Notes under the pieces: model-generated
Told to the model about the DNA's origin: nothing
Seen by the model: only the letters and a program-made list of their open reading frames with translations
The model's database searches: none
Program-made: the position numbers and the translations under genes
Assembly (NCBI GenBank): GCA_030248135.1
Contig: JASANC010004740.1
Coordinates: 1-64,000 of the forward strand
DNA from: Theristus sp. LFF4_11
Taxonomy: Eukaryota > Nematoda > Chromadorea > Monhysterida > Xyalidae
Length of the DNA stretch: 64,000 nt
Reading direction: 5' to 3'
Part shown: piece by piece, positions 8,822 through 21,306 of the stretch
Numbering within the stretch: position 1 is the stretch's first letter
Layout: each line of letters starts with the position of its first letter

Positions 8822-11800
8822 ATGCCTGTTTCAACAACGCTAAAAGTCGTAATGTGCACCAGCGATCGTCTTCCGGTTCCGAGGAGCACCCGAATGGACG
8901 TCTGGTGCTGTTTGTAGTTGATGCGTTGCGAGCAGACTTTTTGGGTCGTGTTGCAAGCGATGGCCAACCGAGCATGCCATACGTCACAGACGCCATTGCA
9001 ACACATCGAGCCTTCAATGGCACTGCACTCACGCAGTTGCCCACAGTCACGCTGCCAAGGATAAAAGTGCGCACTCGCTCTTACAAACTTACCAAAATTT
9101 TAGACAAAAAGCCCACTCCTTTTTTGGACACGAGCAGCAACTGAACGGACATGAGAACTGTGGGGCAAAGTATTGCCTGTTTAACACCGAGATACTGGAG
9201 CTCACGACAAGATCTAGCGGTTGAACTGACGTCCTCTTTGACCGAGAGATGATAATTGATGTAGATTTTTTGGATTGATAGATAAGAGTCATTGATTTTT
9301 GATTGTGGTCGTTGGTCAATAGAAGAACGTCAGACTGCAGCTCCGCACGACAATTATCAGTTTTAATCGGGTGAACAATCAACAGATCACTAGCGTACAT
9401 AACGAGTTTAGTATTAGCAGAGAACTGCATGGCACACACAGCATTAACGTATGCACTGAACAACACAGGCCTAATTTTTGCGCCCTGTGGAACACCACAA
9501 GTGGGATCAAAAGCATCAGAGACACAGCCATTGTAAAAAAACCTGCGTGCAACCGAAGTAGTTGGAAACCAATTGTAATAAGCTCAACGGGACATTGAAA
9601 TTCAAAATTACTTCCTTGAACTGGTGTTCTTATTCGGGTGCATACGAGCTAATGTTTCGTGCCGGTGCCAAACAAGAACTTCCAGTTGCGTTTGTTTGTG
9701 TTTTGCTTTGTCACTCGTGCGCAGATGAATGAGTTTATCTGAAATTCTGTCAAAATCTAAGTAAAGTCTTCCTGAACAGCTGTCTAAAATTGAAGATGCT
9801 TCAACACAACTCGAGAAATAAACGAACACCAACCCACTACTTCTAAAACACTTTGTACTGAGAACACAACACTAACACAACTAAGAACGACCCATTAGAC
9901 ACGTCAAAAATAGTGCTGTTTTACAGTTGAAAATGTGCACTTTTTTTGTGCCACCCTGTGCTGTACGTTGCAGTCCATCTGCTGAGAGTATTCGTGTTTC
10001 CACAGGCGCTTACGTCAGGCAGTCAGTCGTCGTTCTTAGATGCTGTCTGGAACTTCGGCAACTCGGAGAGCTCAGAAGAAAACTGGATTGATCTGTTCAA
10101 TGCTCGCGAAAAGGGCAAACCGACCATTGTGTTCTTTGGTGACGATACTTGGTTGAAGCTGTTTCCCGGCAGATTCTTACCACGATCCGAGGGCACGACA
10201 TCATTTTACGTGTCTGATTACACCGAGGTTTGAGCGTTCACTAATAATGTTAAGATTTAATAATAGCAGACTGGGGTTTCGTCAGACCAAAATCGAATCA
10301 ACTGTTTTGTTGAACAGAACTCGAACAAAATATGGAAGCGTCATTATGCTGCATGTGTGAATGAGCTAATTGTGCCCGTGGCCCGTTCAGGTGGACACGA
10401 ACGTCAGTCGGCATTTGACAGAGGAGTTTGCGCGCGACGACTGGCACGTGCTCGTGCTGCACTACCTTGGCCTCGATCACATTGGCCACTCCGTTGGGCC
10501 AAACTCGCTGGTGCTCGACGAAAAACTTCGTGAAATGGACGATCGTGTCAAAGAGGTCGTGCAGAACAGCTGCAATGCTCGCGAGGTGCCCTGCCCGTTG
10601 TTTACAGACTTCATTGTTTCTTCGTGAAGCAGAACCAGCGCACTTTGGCTGTTGTTAATTTGTTGTGTACTTCAATGGCAGTCGCCGGCTGCTGTTGCTA
10701 CCCAATGAATGTATTCTCTGCTCGTTGTCGTTTTGGTCACCAACTTTTGAACAAACAGGACAGGTCTCTGCACCGAACAGCGTATTGCGGTACACGCAAA
10801 CTATGCGAACCCGTGAACATCGATATCGGACCGTTTTACATTTTCAGTTTGCGCGATGCACAACGATTGTTGTGGGCGACCACGGCATGACCGATGCGGG
10901 CACCCACGGTGGTGCCACGCTGGCCGAACGCACCGTGCCCCTGATCGTCTTCTCCAGCAACCCCGCGAATCGCCATCTTGATCTGTTCACGCCCACTGTT
11001 GCTCCGAAACAAAGGAGACGAAAGAAACGCAAACAACACGTGCGAGTGCTGCAACAGGTCGACGTTGCACCGACAATCAGTGCTCTGCTGAACATCGCCA
11101 TTCCACGTCGCAACACTGGTGTGCTCGTGTTGCCAGTCGTCAATCGGTGTGGTGTTGCTGCTTCAAAGCAGTGACATTTGTATGCTTGCTTGAACGTTCT
11201 TTATGATTTCAGCTCCGTATCGGGTGACGCATGTCGAATGCTGTGCCTGATCTCCCACAATGCGCAGCAGTTGCTTGAGGCGTTTCGCACCGATGTCAGT
11301 CCACCATTGGCCGGTTTGTTCAGGCCGATTTTGTGTGCTTGTTACGGTTTTACAATAAAGGGCTAGTGAGCGTGAATTGGTTATTTTTGGAATTTTGAAT
11401 GTCGATATGTGTAGAAATGCAGACATTTGAAGTGAATGCATTTGTTCAGTGGAGCTGGCGAACACGATCACCACAGTGCGTCCAGCGCTTTGTGAGCCGA
11501 ACGCGACGACACCGCTGGACGCACGTGCAGCGCACACGGTGTCCGTGCTGGTTGAACGCATACACGAACTGTGCACACGGCTGCAGACTGAGTTGCTGAC
11601 AGTGGCTGCTGAATATGAGCACGCCATGATGCTCGCTGCTGTCGCCATCGGGGCACTCGTAAGTGCAGTCACATTCATCAGCACAGCATAGAGTTGGCAG
11701 AAACCGGTTTTTTTAAATCCGAAATATAAAACCGGTTTTCTGCGTTTTTTTAGAAAAAAAGGTTTATTTAGCAAGCTGAAAAAACTTCGCGTTGAAAATT

Positions 11801-14011
11801 TTGAAAAAAAACCTGAAAAACGAAAAAAATTGAAAAATCGGTTTTTTTTCAGGGTTTTTTCAAGTATGAAAATTTGCCTCGGGAAAAACTGAAGAAAAGG
11901 TTTTCTTTCCGTTGGCAACCCTAACACATCATCATGCAGTAAATTGGACGCATGATGCAAGCAATCAGCAGGTTGCATAAAAAGTTCGCGCAGCTGCTTT
12001 CTGGCTGCTTCATGCTGCTACCGGAATCGTGTATCTCTCATATGTTTTGCAACGTTCAGTGCTCGGTTTGCGTGTTTGTGCTGTGTGTGGTGCCGTCAGA
12101 CGCAGTGCTTGCACTGTTGACTCCAGTGGAGCGTTTCTTGTGCTACGGCACACTGCTGCACATCGCCAGCAGAGTCAGTTCGTCGTACGTTGAAGAAGAG
12201 CATCAGGTCAGTTGGTCGCTTGTGTGCATCGTTTGGAGTGCAGTAACGTCGTGGCAGTGCACTGGGATGCTCGCTTGCAGGTGCACTACTTTCTGCTGAG
12301 CTCCCTGTTGTGCGTGTTCGTGTTCATGCAACTGCGCAGTCTCGGCGTCCCTGTTGCACGAGCCGTTCGCCGGTCACGGTCACGTCATCGAAATCGCAGA
12401 CAACACGTGCTCAGTGATGAACTGCACGTCTGCTGCGACTACGCCCGGTTGTGGCCGTTTGGCCACTGGTTCGCACTGGCGTTGCTGCATCGAATCGCGC
12501 GCGCCTGGGTGGCCACCGGGGTCAAGTGGATTGAGCTGCCTTCTGTTGCGAGTGCTCTGCTGCTTCGGTTGGTTTTCGGCACTTATTTGGGAAGTTTGCA
12601 ACAGATTTTTGTGGCTTACTTGCACAATTACTTGTTTCAATGATAGAGCTGTCATTGTGTGTCATATTTGTCGTTTTTCACATCACAACCTAACCTTCCA
12701 CTATTATACAGATATCCACTGGCTCGTTGCGTTTCGTGGCTGTCTGCGTTCGTTTACATTTCCATGGTACTCATTTCTCGCATATCCTTTCGATCTCACC
12801 CATTTTCGTCGTCAGTTACCGTTGCTGCGTTGCTGGCCGTTGTCTTATTCGCCGTCTTCGCTGGACATTTTGAATCACTCGACGTTTACTGTCTTTCTGC
12901 AAACATTCCGTGAGTTTTGACGTTTTTTGTGGTTTTGCAATTTTTGGTCTCTCTCTTTTTTTTGATGGATCCGTTATGATTGTTTTGTTGCAGATTGTCT
13001 CGCCGGTGTGCTCAATTTGCGCTTATTGCATCAGTTCTTGTTCTCCTACGTGGGCATGCCAACTCAGCCATTTTACTGGTGGCTGCAGTGCTTTGTCGAC
13101 CGCAGCATTTGCCTTTAATGTCCATTGTTCATTTGGCGACCAAGCTTTGGCGTTCGCATGTTTGTCGCGCCCTGTTACCGTCAGACTCGAAGTATGCCAT
13201 TCTGCTGTATTGGCTGTGCGCATGTGCGTTTTTCTACACGGTACGGTCACTATTTAATTTAATCCCGAGACTCAATGCGCGTATAGATTGGTAAACAGTT
13301 TCATGCATGCCGCAAGAATTCAAAATTGGTAAAGTGATCCGAGTCCCCTAAATATGGGGTCACATGGGCTATTTTGAATTGTTATAAAAAGATTGAAACT
13401 AGTTTCCTTTCTACGTCTGCAAACGCATTCAGTCGCACAAACTAAAAAAATGATAATAAATACTAATAACAGATATGTTACGTTTTTTTGACTTTGTCGT
13501 AAAAATGTCCACAAAACGTCAAATGGGCATGACATTCTGAGTATTTCCAGGGAAATTCGAATCAGTTCGGTTCAATTGACGTGTCGCGCGGCTACGTCAG
13601 TGTCTCTGCCTATGAGCCGTTCGTGGTGGCACCATTGATCCTTGTACACGCCTACATTGCACCGTTCATTGTGCTGTCCGAGACAAAGTAACATGTTGGG
13701 AATTGTTCAGCTGTCTTTGGTTACACTTTCACCGATCTTCCGACCTTTGAAACGACGTATCTGCCGCTGGGTGGTTCACGATTTTCACGAATTTCAGCAT
13801 TTCGTTCGCATCGTGGGCACCGATGTTTCTGTTGATTCGTTGTGTTTCGTTGACCGCGTATATGGCAGTTTTCTACCTGCATCGTTATCACTTGTTCGTT
13901 TGGAGCGTTTTCGCCCCGAAGCTGTTCTACGAAATCTCGCATTCTGTGATATTCTTGTTCTCTTACGGGTGCTACGCGCTTTTCGTTTCAGTTACGTCCA
14001 TGACGTGGTGA
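8822..14011 (+). CDS. PIGG: GPI ethanolamine phosphate transferase 2 (GPI7/PIG-G)
   Basis: Adds ethanolamine phosphate to the second mannose of GPI anchor precursors in the ER membrane. Exons, all phase-consistent: 8822-9066, 10006-10227, 10391-10585, 10848-11146, 11213-11313, 11450-11658, 12060-12206, 12281-12567, 12712-12909, 12994-13240, 13551-13687, 13798-14011; about 833 residues against roughly 980 in human. The catalytic alkaline-phosphatase-like domain shows VVDALRADF, PTVTLPRIK with the nucleophile Thr, FFGDDTWLKLFP, SDYTEV, LGLDHIGH and GDHGM. The C-terminal half is a run of membrane helices with family landmarks SSYVEEEHQ, GNSN at the exon starting 13551, and YHLFVWSVFAPKLFYE. A first exon with ATG and signal anchor must lie upstream (8822 starts at an acceptor); a hydrophobic stretch after an ATG at 8675 is a candidate. 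Intron 1 contains LINE debris. Confidence 0.9.
9089..9832 (-). pseudogene. LINE reverse transcriptase fragment in PIGG intron 1
   Basis: On the minus strand, 9608-9832 reads with LYLDFDRISDKLIH (RT motif around LDFxKAFD) and the stretch near 9470-9500 reads GVPQG. Segment 9089-9466 continues with LVMYASDLLIVHP, the YADD box changed to YASD, and KKSTSIIISRSKR. The pieces are out of frame and the catalytic box is damaged, so this is a dead non-LTR retroelement copy, opposite in sense to PIGG. Confidence 0.8.
13258..13460 (+). repeat. MITE family M1, copy 1 (PIGG intron 10)
   Basis: Starts near CCCGAGACTCAATGCGCG and ends near CAAACGCATTCAGTCGC followed by TGATAATA. The same ~200-bp unit recurs at 17483, 19001, 43671 and (inverted) 61263. 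Its ends are imperfect inverted repeats: GGTCCCGAGACTCAATGCG against GGGTCCACGATTGAATGCG in copy 2. Confidence 0.85.
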
Positions 14012-14277
14012 ATTTGAGCTTATGTATCATGTGCAACTATGAAAACTCAAAATGATAAAACCGTCAGTGCCGGGTTCGTTGTTTCAATTTGTCGTTCATC
14101 TGGTTGATGGGAACCAGCCGAGTACTTGACCCATGAAGGGTGCATTGTTTTTTGATTCTCAGAACACTGCTTGTAGCTCCATTTTTTGCACTTTGTAAAT
14201 TATCAGTGGCTATCCTTCTACTGGTGCTCGCAGCTCAGCTTTAGTCGTCAGCACCAGCACACAAGCTGCCCGCAGCA

Positions 14278-15400
14278 ATGACGTCGCCTGTCGGTGCGTC
14301 CTCGTCCATGTGTCACTCGATTGAGGGACTCGAATCGGCCGCAGCCGCCGTGCTCACCAGGGCTGTCAAATTCGACAAGGAAAACCGAAATCTGGAAGCG
14401 TTGACTTGTTACAGTGAAGGCACCGACATTTTGATGGCAGTCTTGAAGGGTTCGTTCTTTTCGGCTGTCATGTGTAACAACACTGAAAACGTGTGAAGAA
14501 ACGCACCGGACGTAACTCTTGTCTGATGTTCACGTTCCTGTGCAGCGTTGCCGAAAGCAGACACACGCAAAGAGAACATGCGAACACGCATCAACAGCTA
14601 CCTCAGTCGTGCCGAACAGCTCAAGGAACTCATCGAGAACACCAAGAAATGTGCGCGCCGTTACGTGGAAATGGATGACGTTGTTCTCCTCTGCTGTTTA
14701 TTTCTGCGTGTTTCAGCTGGCAAATTCCACGAACAAATCCGAATCGACGACGACGACACTGGGTTCGGCTATGACTCGTTGTTTGCGCCGATCGTGGACA
14801 ACTGTGTGCAGGGCGTCCAAGTGCAGGACCCATACGTGCGACAGCACCACCAGGTTGCTCTCGGCTGCGTTCGATAGTGCTGCTGTTCGCTCCGTGTCCG
14901 CTTCATAATTTCATTTCAGCTGATGAACTTTGTTCGTTTCTGCGAGTATTTCGTGCGTCATGCCAAGTCGCTGCGCACGATCACTCTCATCACGACACGG
15001 CCTGATGCGGTCAGTCTCTTAAACCGGCTTCATGTCGCAACTTCTTACAATTTTTTTGGTTTGTTTTTTTTGCAGAAAAGCGAAGTTCGAAATCTGCAAC
15101 AGCGGGCGTTCACGGAGCTGCGTGAGAGTCTGAAGCAGCGCGCTGTTAACCTGACTGTCTCTTACTCGACCACGATTCATGACCGAGAAATACGGTGCAG
15201 CGGAATGTTTTGTTTTTAATTTTCGATAGCCTCAGATAACCGAAACTGCTTTCAGCTTCGATACTGGCTGGGTGGTGAAAATCGGGCGAGGCTTGGATTA
15301 TTTCAAAAAGCCGACCTCGAATTACAGTGTCGGTGCTGTGGATCTCAACCTGCGCAAGTGTCACGAGACCATTGTTGACATTTACTATGAAAGTCGCTGA
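14278..15400 (+). CDS. MITD1: MIT domain-containing protein 1
   Basis: MITD1 binds ESCRT-III subunits through its MIT domain and helps abscission at cytokinesis; its C-terminal phospholipase-D-like domain binds membranes. Six exons with matching phases: 14278-14449, 14546-14650, 14717-14853, 14920-15009, 15076-15194, 15256-15400, giving 255 residues against about 249 in human. The MIT helix bundle spans residues about 12-90 (RAVKFDKENRNLEALTCY, then ALPKADTRKENMRTRINSYL). The C-terminal domain shows FGYDSLFAPIV, EDPYVR-like QDPYVRQHHQ, SYSTTIHDREIR, GWVVKIGRGLDYFKKP and CHETIVDIYY. The start is the first ATG of the exon. It lies 266 bp after PIGG, in the same direction. Confidence 0.93.
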
Positions 15401-15940
15401 ATCACTTGCTGACTGAATCAACCACTGTAAACGGATCTCCGTTCGGTGCTTTACAAAAGCTGTGTTCGTCTTGATTTGTTGTTGCCAAACATGACGTCAT
15501 GACGTTGTAAACTCCTTGCTTTTTCAAAACAATTCAGTGGCAGAATAATTAAAGAAGATCACTTGAAGTTCATCAAGATTGATCGGTTTTGTACATATTG
15601 TGCGACGTAAATGACAATATCGTTATGTTGTTGTTTTTTCCATTTTTCTCCCCTCACCATTCCAAGTTCTGTTGTGTTTGTGTCACGAAAGTTCAATTGG
15701 ACAGTGCTGAACTGACCGGTTGATTTGGACCACAATAAATCAAACTTTCTATTCTTATCTGGTGTCATTTTCATTCAAACCAGCGCAGCCAGCAAATTTT
15801 TCATGACGGTTTTTGGCGATAAGAAAACTTCCAGCGAGTCTAGGCAGCAAAGAGTTGTGTATAAAACTGAACAAGAACGCAGACAATCGCATAAATGCAA
15901 ACGAAATGAACGATTGTATTCAGCTAGCGTGCGTGGCGTG

Positions 15941-18742
15941 TCAGTGTGCTTTCATGTCGACCGTCCAAGTTGGTGCCGGCGTGTCGTACGGTGGTATTGA
16001 GTCCTGGCGGAAGTACACGAAGATGTACATGGAGACGAACGCTGCGTACGTGGTCGGGAAGGCAACGATGCAGAACTTGTCGATGACGACCGCTCTCGTG
16101 TGCGTGATGCTGTGCCAGATGGCGCGCCATGAGCACGCAGCCAGCCACTGTCGCGCGCGTCTCGCCGCTTGTGCCAGCCGTCTACCCACGGACGTCGGCG
16201 CCCTTTGCCGCAACGAGCCTGACCTGCTGCGAGCGAGTGCCTGTGCGCCGAGCAGTGCGTCCGCCTCGCATGTCTCCAGCGCCACCACGGCAATGTTCGA
16301 CTGTTTCGGTGTTGTCGTTGTCGTTGGCGACTCGCCGTTCGCGTCAGCAGCATTGTTCTTGGTCGGCAGTGTCAAGTGTGACGCACTACGCCGTGTCTGC
16401 AATGTGGCCTCAAAGTCGTTTTCAATGAGACCAATAATTACAACCAATCAGAGAGCCCAATTCAAATCGGGCCAATCAATCAGCAGCAGCACTAAAGAAC
16501 GTAGCCACTGATTGTGCTGATAAAAAGTTGCTGATTTGCAACAAAATTGACTGCACGTTTTATCTAAGACTGAAGCGTTTGCGACTACAGTTGTGCATAG
16601 TGTAAGCGTGTGAGTAAGCAGAACGCAAGCAACTGCAAACGTGACTGACGACGACAGAGAGTGCTTGTTTGTCGTCAGCAGTGTTGCCAATGGCCGTGCA
16701 CTGTTCGGCCACAGCGACGTTGCCACTGCTGAGCGCCCCATTGGCCGTCGCAGTCCTCTGCTGCTCCTGAATGCTCCGCTTTACTTCTCCTGATTCGGAT
16801 GGTTGCGGTTTTTTCTTCTCCGAGTTTTTCTTGTTCTTTTCTTTGTCGTTCGCCTTTTGCTGCTGTCGTTCGACTGCCTTCGCACGCGCGTTCACCTTCC
16901 ACTGACGGATGATGTTCTCGCCGAGTGTTCGTTCTTGTTCCAATCTGGCAAGTTGTTCATGTCAACACATTACGTTTCATTTGTAGATCTTTGAAGACTC
17001 GATTTCATTTACAATAACAAAAAAGTTTAAACGAAGCCGTACGACCAAAACGCACTTCCAGAGTTGAGCAACGATGGCGAGCTGAATGAGTGTCAGGAAC
17101 ACGTAGACGACAGAGCCAATCATCCAGATGTCAATGGACTTCACATATGAAACACGCGGCAGGTGGCGTAGCACATTGCCAAACTGAAACGTCAACGCCA
17201 GCAGCGACGACACGCCCAACGTGATGCTGCAATTAGTGCTACGTTCTTTTAGCTCGATCGCAAGTAACAAAACGTTATGCAACATTTGAAAAAGCTACCG
17301 CGCTGAAACGGAACGTGGCTCGAGCAGAAATCCCACCCAGGAGCTGATCACGGTCAACGACGTCGGGAAATACGTTTGGAAGAGGTAGAAACCGTAGCGC
17401 CGTGTGAAAACAAACGTTACCTGCGTGAGCACACTGTGAAATGCTGCTTGAACTGCATAAAATCAATAATGTTATCAATCACTATCTTTTATGTTGGTCC
17501 CGAGACTCAATGCGGGCATAGATAAAGCAAACCGTTTCATGCATGACGCGGGAATTCAAAATTGGTCAAGTGATTTGAGCCGAGTCCCCATAATAGGGTC
17601 GGGGCTATCACGTGGGTTATTTTGAATTACCACATGAAGAACGAAACTAGTTTGCTTCTAAGTCTTCAACCGCATTCAATCGTGGACCCAAAAAATGATA
17701 ATATTATGAACGTCATGCACTGGTTTACTTCAGCGCGTTCCCAGACGCCGTTTGGATAGTCGAGTCGCATGTTGGTGGTTTTCCAGCCGAGCAACGAAAA
17801 GTCGGGCAATTCGACCGGTTCCATCATTGTGATTGCTGAGCCGTTGACGAACCAAAACAGGCGCACCTGTTTGTCAACATTGATACTATGCACCAGAGCT
17901 AGTCATGTAATTTTCACATCGGTTGAATTTAGCCGTCAGGCGGAATGTCGGTGCATGTAATGAAATGCTCACTAAAACCGTTTGCTGTTCTGCTATTTCA
18001 GTGACATGCAAACCTCAGCGGCGTTGAACGAGTAGCTCTCAAACGTCAGCTTGCACTCCTGCGAGTCGAACGGAAATCGTTTGAGGTCGAGACGACAAGG
18101 CGCGCGCACTTTCATGCGATAGTTGGCCCAGACGAGTCCCTGCTCGTACAGTATGACAAAGGCGTTCTCGCTCGGCGACCGATGGATCTCCGACTGCTTG
18201 CTGTTGATGATGCACGTGTCCGGCGTCCAGATCTTCTCCCTGAAGTCCGACTTCAACGTGATGTTCGTTGTGCACACCTGCTTGTCGGCAAACGCCAGAC
18301 GACGGTCCTCCCAGATTTCACTGCAATGCAAACTTGCAACTTTTATTCGTAAAAATACTGGCACATTTGTATATTCATATCTGGCATGTTGGATGGATGA
18401 CGGACTGTACTGCGATTAGCGATATCAATTTTTCAATGCTCGCCATCGCCAACAGCTCAAGCATAGATTTTTTCAATTAACAATTAGTTCTTTCAGCAGG
18501 TTCCGCTTACACCAGACAGCCACCCACCAGTGTTGCATGTGCTTACCACACCTGAACATCATGTCAAGCGTGAAGTCAGACGTCAGCTCGGAGATCTCCG
18601 AGATGCCCTGCACGTGCAGCTCAATGTTCACGTTGACGCCGTCGCCGTGCGGCAGTGCGCGTGTGTCGTAGTTGTACAGCAACTGGTCGATGATGCCGCC
18701 GAGGTCGATCGAGTTGCGGTTGCACTCCGCACTGTGCGCCCC
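15941..18742 (-). CDS. Cys-loop ligand-gated ion channel subunit (ACC-like), 5' end missing
   Basis: Pentameric neurotransmitter-gated channel subunit of the plasma membrane. Exons in coding order: 18742-18552, 18320-18014, 17866-17729, 17420-17299, 17226-17056, 16944-16650, 16396-15941, with consistent phases (about 559 residues without the N terminus). The extracellular domain includes [11 protein letters not shown] and the Cys-loop [16 protein letters not shown]1 is [15 protein letters not shown], the M1-M2 linker EPRSVSAR, M2 begins [18 protein letters not shown]3 is around [14 protein letters not shown], and M4 is [21 protein letters not shown]2 and linker resemble nematode acetylcholine-gated chloride channels rather than cation channels with GEK linkers; ligand and ion are inference. 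The M3-M4 loop is long, with a charged Lys/Glu-rich part and a Ser/Ala-rich part. The signal-peptide exon, above 18742, was not identified. Confidence 0.87.
17483..17703 (+). repeat. MITE family M1, copy 2 (channel-gene intron)
   Basis: GGTCCCGAGACTCAATGCG at 17496 and CGCATTCAATCGTGGACCC near 17670-17690 form imperfect terminal inverted repeats, probably extending outward through TATCATTTTTTG-like sequence. The interior shares GGAATTCAAAATTGGT and GAAACTAGTTT with the other copies. Confidence 0.85.
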
Positions 18743-19000
18743 CTGAAAGCAAGGCGTTCAAACTCATGGACTTCTTTTCACAAACTTGTTTTGTCTGGCA
18801 AACCCAAGAGTAAAAGTATTACATTTTGTTTGGTAAAATAGTTTTGACCCGAGTTAAAGAATTGCAACAACAAAGCCAGTGCTACTGATGACACACCAAC
18901 AGAGGTGTGTAACCCATAATTAGGGTATGACATTTCCATGTACAATACGGTAAGTGCCACATGCGCCTTCCTCAACTGAGCAATGGAGCAAGGTTACACG

Positions 19001-19207
19001 TTATCGTTTATTTTGGTCCCGAGACTCAATGCGCGCTTTCATAGGAAAACAGTTACAGTTTCAAATTGCGAGAATTCAAAATTGGTAAAGTGATCGTGAT
19101 CCGAATCCCCTAAACAGAGCCGGGTCACTTGGGCTATTTGGATTGGATAAAGATTGGAACTATGTTTGCAAACGCATTTCGTCGCAGAACCCAAAAATTG
19201 ATCATAC
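19001..19207 (+). repeat. MITE family M1, copy 3
   Basis: Begins TTATCGTTTATTTTGGTCCC and carries AATTCAAAATTGGTAAAGTG and a degraded right end AACCCAAAAATTGATCATA. It lies upstream of the identified channel exons. Confidence 0.82.
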
Positions 19208-19519
19208 CTGAATGACGCATGGTGATAAGAGTATGAAACAGTTGACTATGAATCGAAGGTTTCGGCACCACAACCGCGGCATTGTTACAAGTCTGAATTT
19301 GGTTACTTTCTAATTTATCATTGCTACCTGAAAAAATCGTTCTGTGTTGAAAAAGGGACATGCTCTTGCTGAGAGCCAAAGGGGAAAACCAAGCAGCTTG
19401 GACCGCCGGAAAAGATCAAGTTCTTTGGCATCTGCCGTCTGAACGGCGTCTTGTAACCAACCAACCATATGAACAAAGAACACGCGAAAATTCTCGTGAC
19501 TGAAGCAGTGTGCCGCTGC

Positions 19520-19870
19520 GGCGGGGGGTAGAATTCCGGCCCGCTCATTCCGGCCCAAAGAATTTCGGCCCGGCGGCTTCCGGCCCGGAGAACTTCGGCT
19601 CGACGAATTTTCGCCAGCACGAACGAAGTTATCATTTTATCACGAGTTAAAGTTAAAGATTATTTTTTTTTATCACGAGCCAGGATTTGCGAACCATCAA
19701 TTATTAACAGATTTTTGTTTGTGGCTTGTAGCTGTATGAATTTACGTGTATTTATTGACGACGTGAGCATTGATATTTTATTACCAAAAATCACTCCATG
19801 TTGTTTAATATTGTTCGTGCTGGCGAAAATTCATCGGTCCGAAATTCTTCGGGCCGGAATAGTACACGAG
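19520..19870. repeat. GGCCGGAA-type foldback element
   Basis: The left arm reads TTCCGGCCCGG...GACGAATTTTCGCCAGCACGAAC (to about 19625); the right arm (about 19812-19862) is its reverse complement with changes, GTTCGTGCTGGCGAAAATTC...GGGCCGGAA. The spacer between is about 190 bp. Related CGGCCCG/GGCTGGAATCG strings at 31370-31440 and 31675-31730 suggest a second, diverged copy. Confidence 0.7.
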
Positions 19871-20404
19871 CCGATTTTAAATGTACTATCTGCCGAGAAA
19901 TCTGGGTGTGTGTGAGAGATGTATCATCAAGAAAAAAGAATGCCGCTGTAATTCTCAAACTGAGAAACAGAAAGAAAAAGAAGCAGCAGCATCGACGCTA
20001 ATGATTAGGTGTATGAAGTGCAAACAGACACAGCAAATGCCTCGTGTTCCTGTTTTGGTTTTTCTATTTTTATGCAAATGCTTATCGAAGTTCTTCATCA
20101 ATAATAGTCGACATTTGAAGCTGAAAAACAAAAATGAGCGCAGACAATAATGAACATGTATGCCATGCCCATGCCCACCCATCATGACTTTGTCTCATTT
20201 GGGCGATTCGCTCTTGAGCATATGACGCGACGCAACGGCTATGGTGAAATCAAAAAGATGAGTAATGTTACTTCATATTATACATTTTTGAAAGAACATC
20301 TTTGCAAGAAGCAATCAAACACCACCGTATACATGTACTTCATAACCAACCACGTGATCAACACCAATACTTTCTTTTGTTGTGACACTTGCTGGAACAC
20401 AGCG

Positions 20405-21306
20405 CTAGGGTTAGGGAAAAAAGAAAATCGAGCAAAATTAAATTTTTTACAAGTGTTCGTTCGAAGCGTATCGTCGAGCGGAGTTCAGCTAGCCGAGTTC
20501 AGAACGATCCGGTGAACTACAAGAGTGCAAATCGTATTTTATTGAAATTTTGTCCATTTCATAGAAGGAAATTGTTTTTCAACAGTACAACAAAGCAATT
20601 TTTGACTTCTAATTGAACAATGAGTCGTTCTTAGTTGTTGTTTCTCTGTGTTCAAAAGTCCTTCTTTGCTAGTCTATATCCCCCAAGCCACGTACGTTGG
20701 AAACGTATTGAAAACACGTACCAGATTTCGCGATCACGTTGCGGGCAAGTGACAAACGCAAGTTCACTGACACACACACAGCAATGAAGCTTCAGTTCTG
20801 TGGCCATGAAGTTATCGGGTATCATGTAGTGTGGTAACCTCCGCCCCAATTGTTTAACGTCACATCGCACGATTTCAATGTGGACCCGAACACACACACA
20901 CACCAAACAACAATAGCAACAACAAAACCATAATTTGGCCGACCGACTGAAAAACATGTTCAACAACTTACAACAGAAGAATTTCTAAAACGACATTTCA
21001 ATTCAGTCCAGTGAGTCATTTCAACGCTAAAAATTGACCTAGAAGTTATTCAAATCGAAAAACATAGAGTACGACGGTCAAAATGACCAGATAATGACAA
21101 AAAGAACAAAAGAATGCTTGGAAGAAAATTTGGTTTGAACTTTCAAAACACAACGCCAAAAATCGAATGTTCAGAGCACAGAAGATGAAATTATTTTATT
21201 TTATTTTTATTTGAAAAAAAATTGGGTTAAAAACAAAAAAATTAAAAAAATCAAACCCCGTAACTACACAGCGCTAACCTAGCCTAACATAACTTAACCT
21301 TAACCC
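20405..21306 (+). repeat. FB dispersed repeat, copy A
   Basis: About 0.9 kb that aligns by eye with 30028-30950 and 45103-46503. Shared landmarks are GAACGATCCGG with GAAAATCGT-like sequence, ATTTCGCGATCACGTTGCGGG, GGCCATGAAGTTATCGGGTAT and GACCAAATAATGAC-like sequence, in the same order. The ends hold AT-rich runs and CTAACC/GGGTTAG strings. Confidence 0.8.

Noticed and set aside
11163..11978. Minus-strand frame of 271 codons
   Set aside because: It lies opposite PIGG exons 5-6 and an intron; Phe/Lys-rich parts come from T/A runs.
15813..16511. Plus-strand frame of 232 codons
   Set aside because: It lies opposite the channel's last exon; the minus strand has the clear M4 helix and correct splicing, so this is a shadow.
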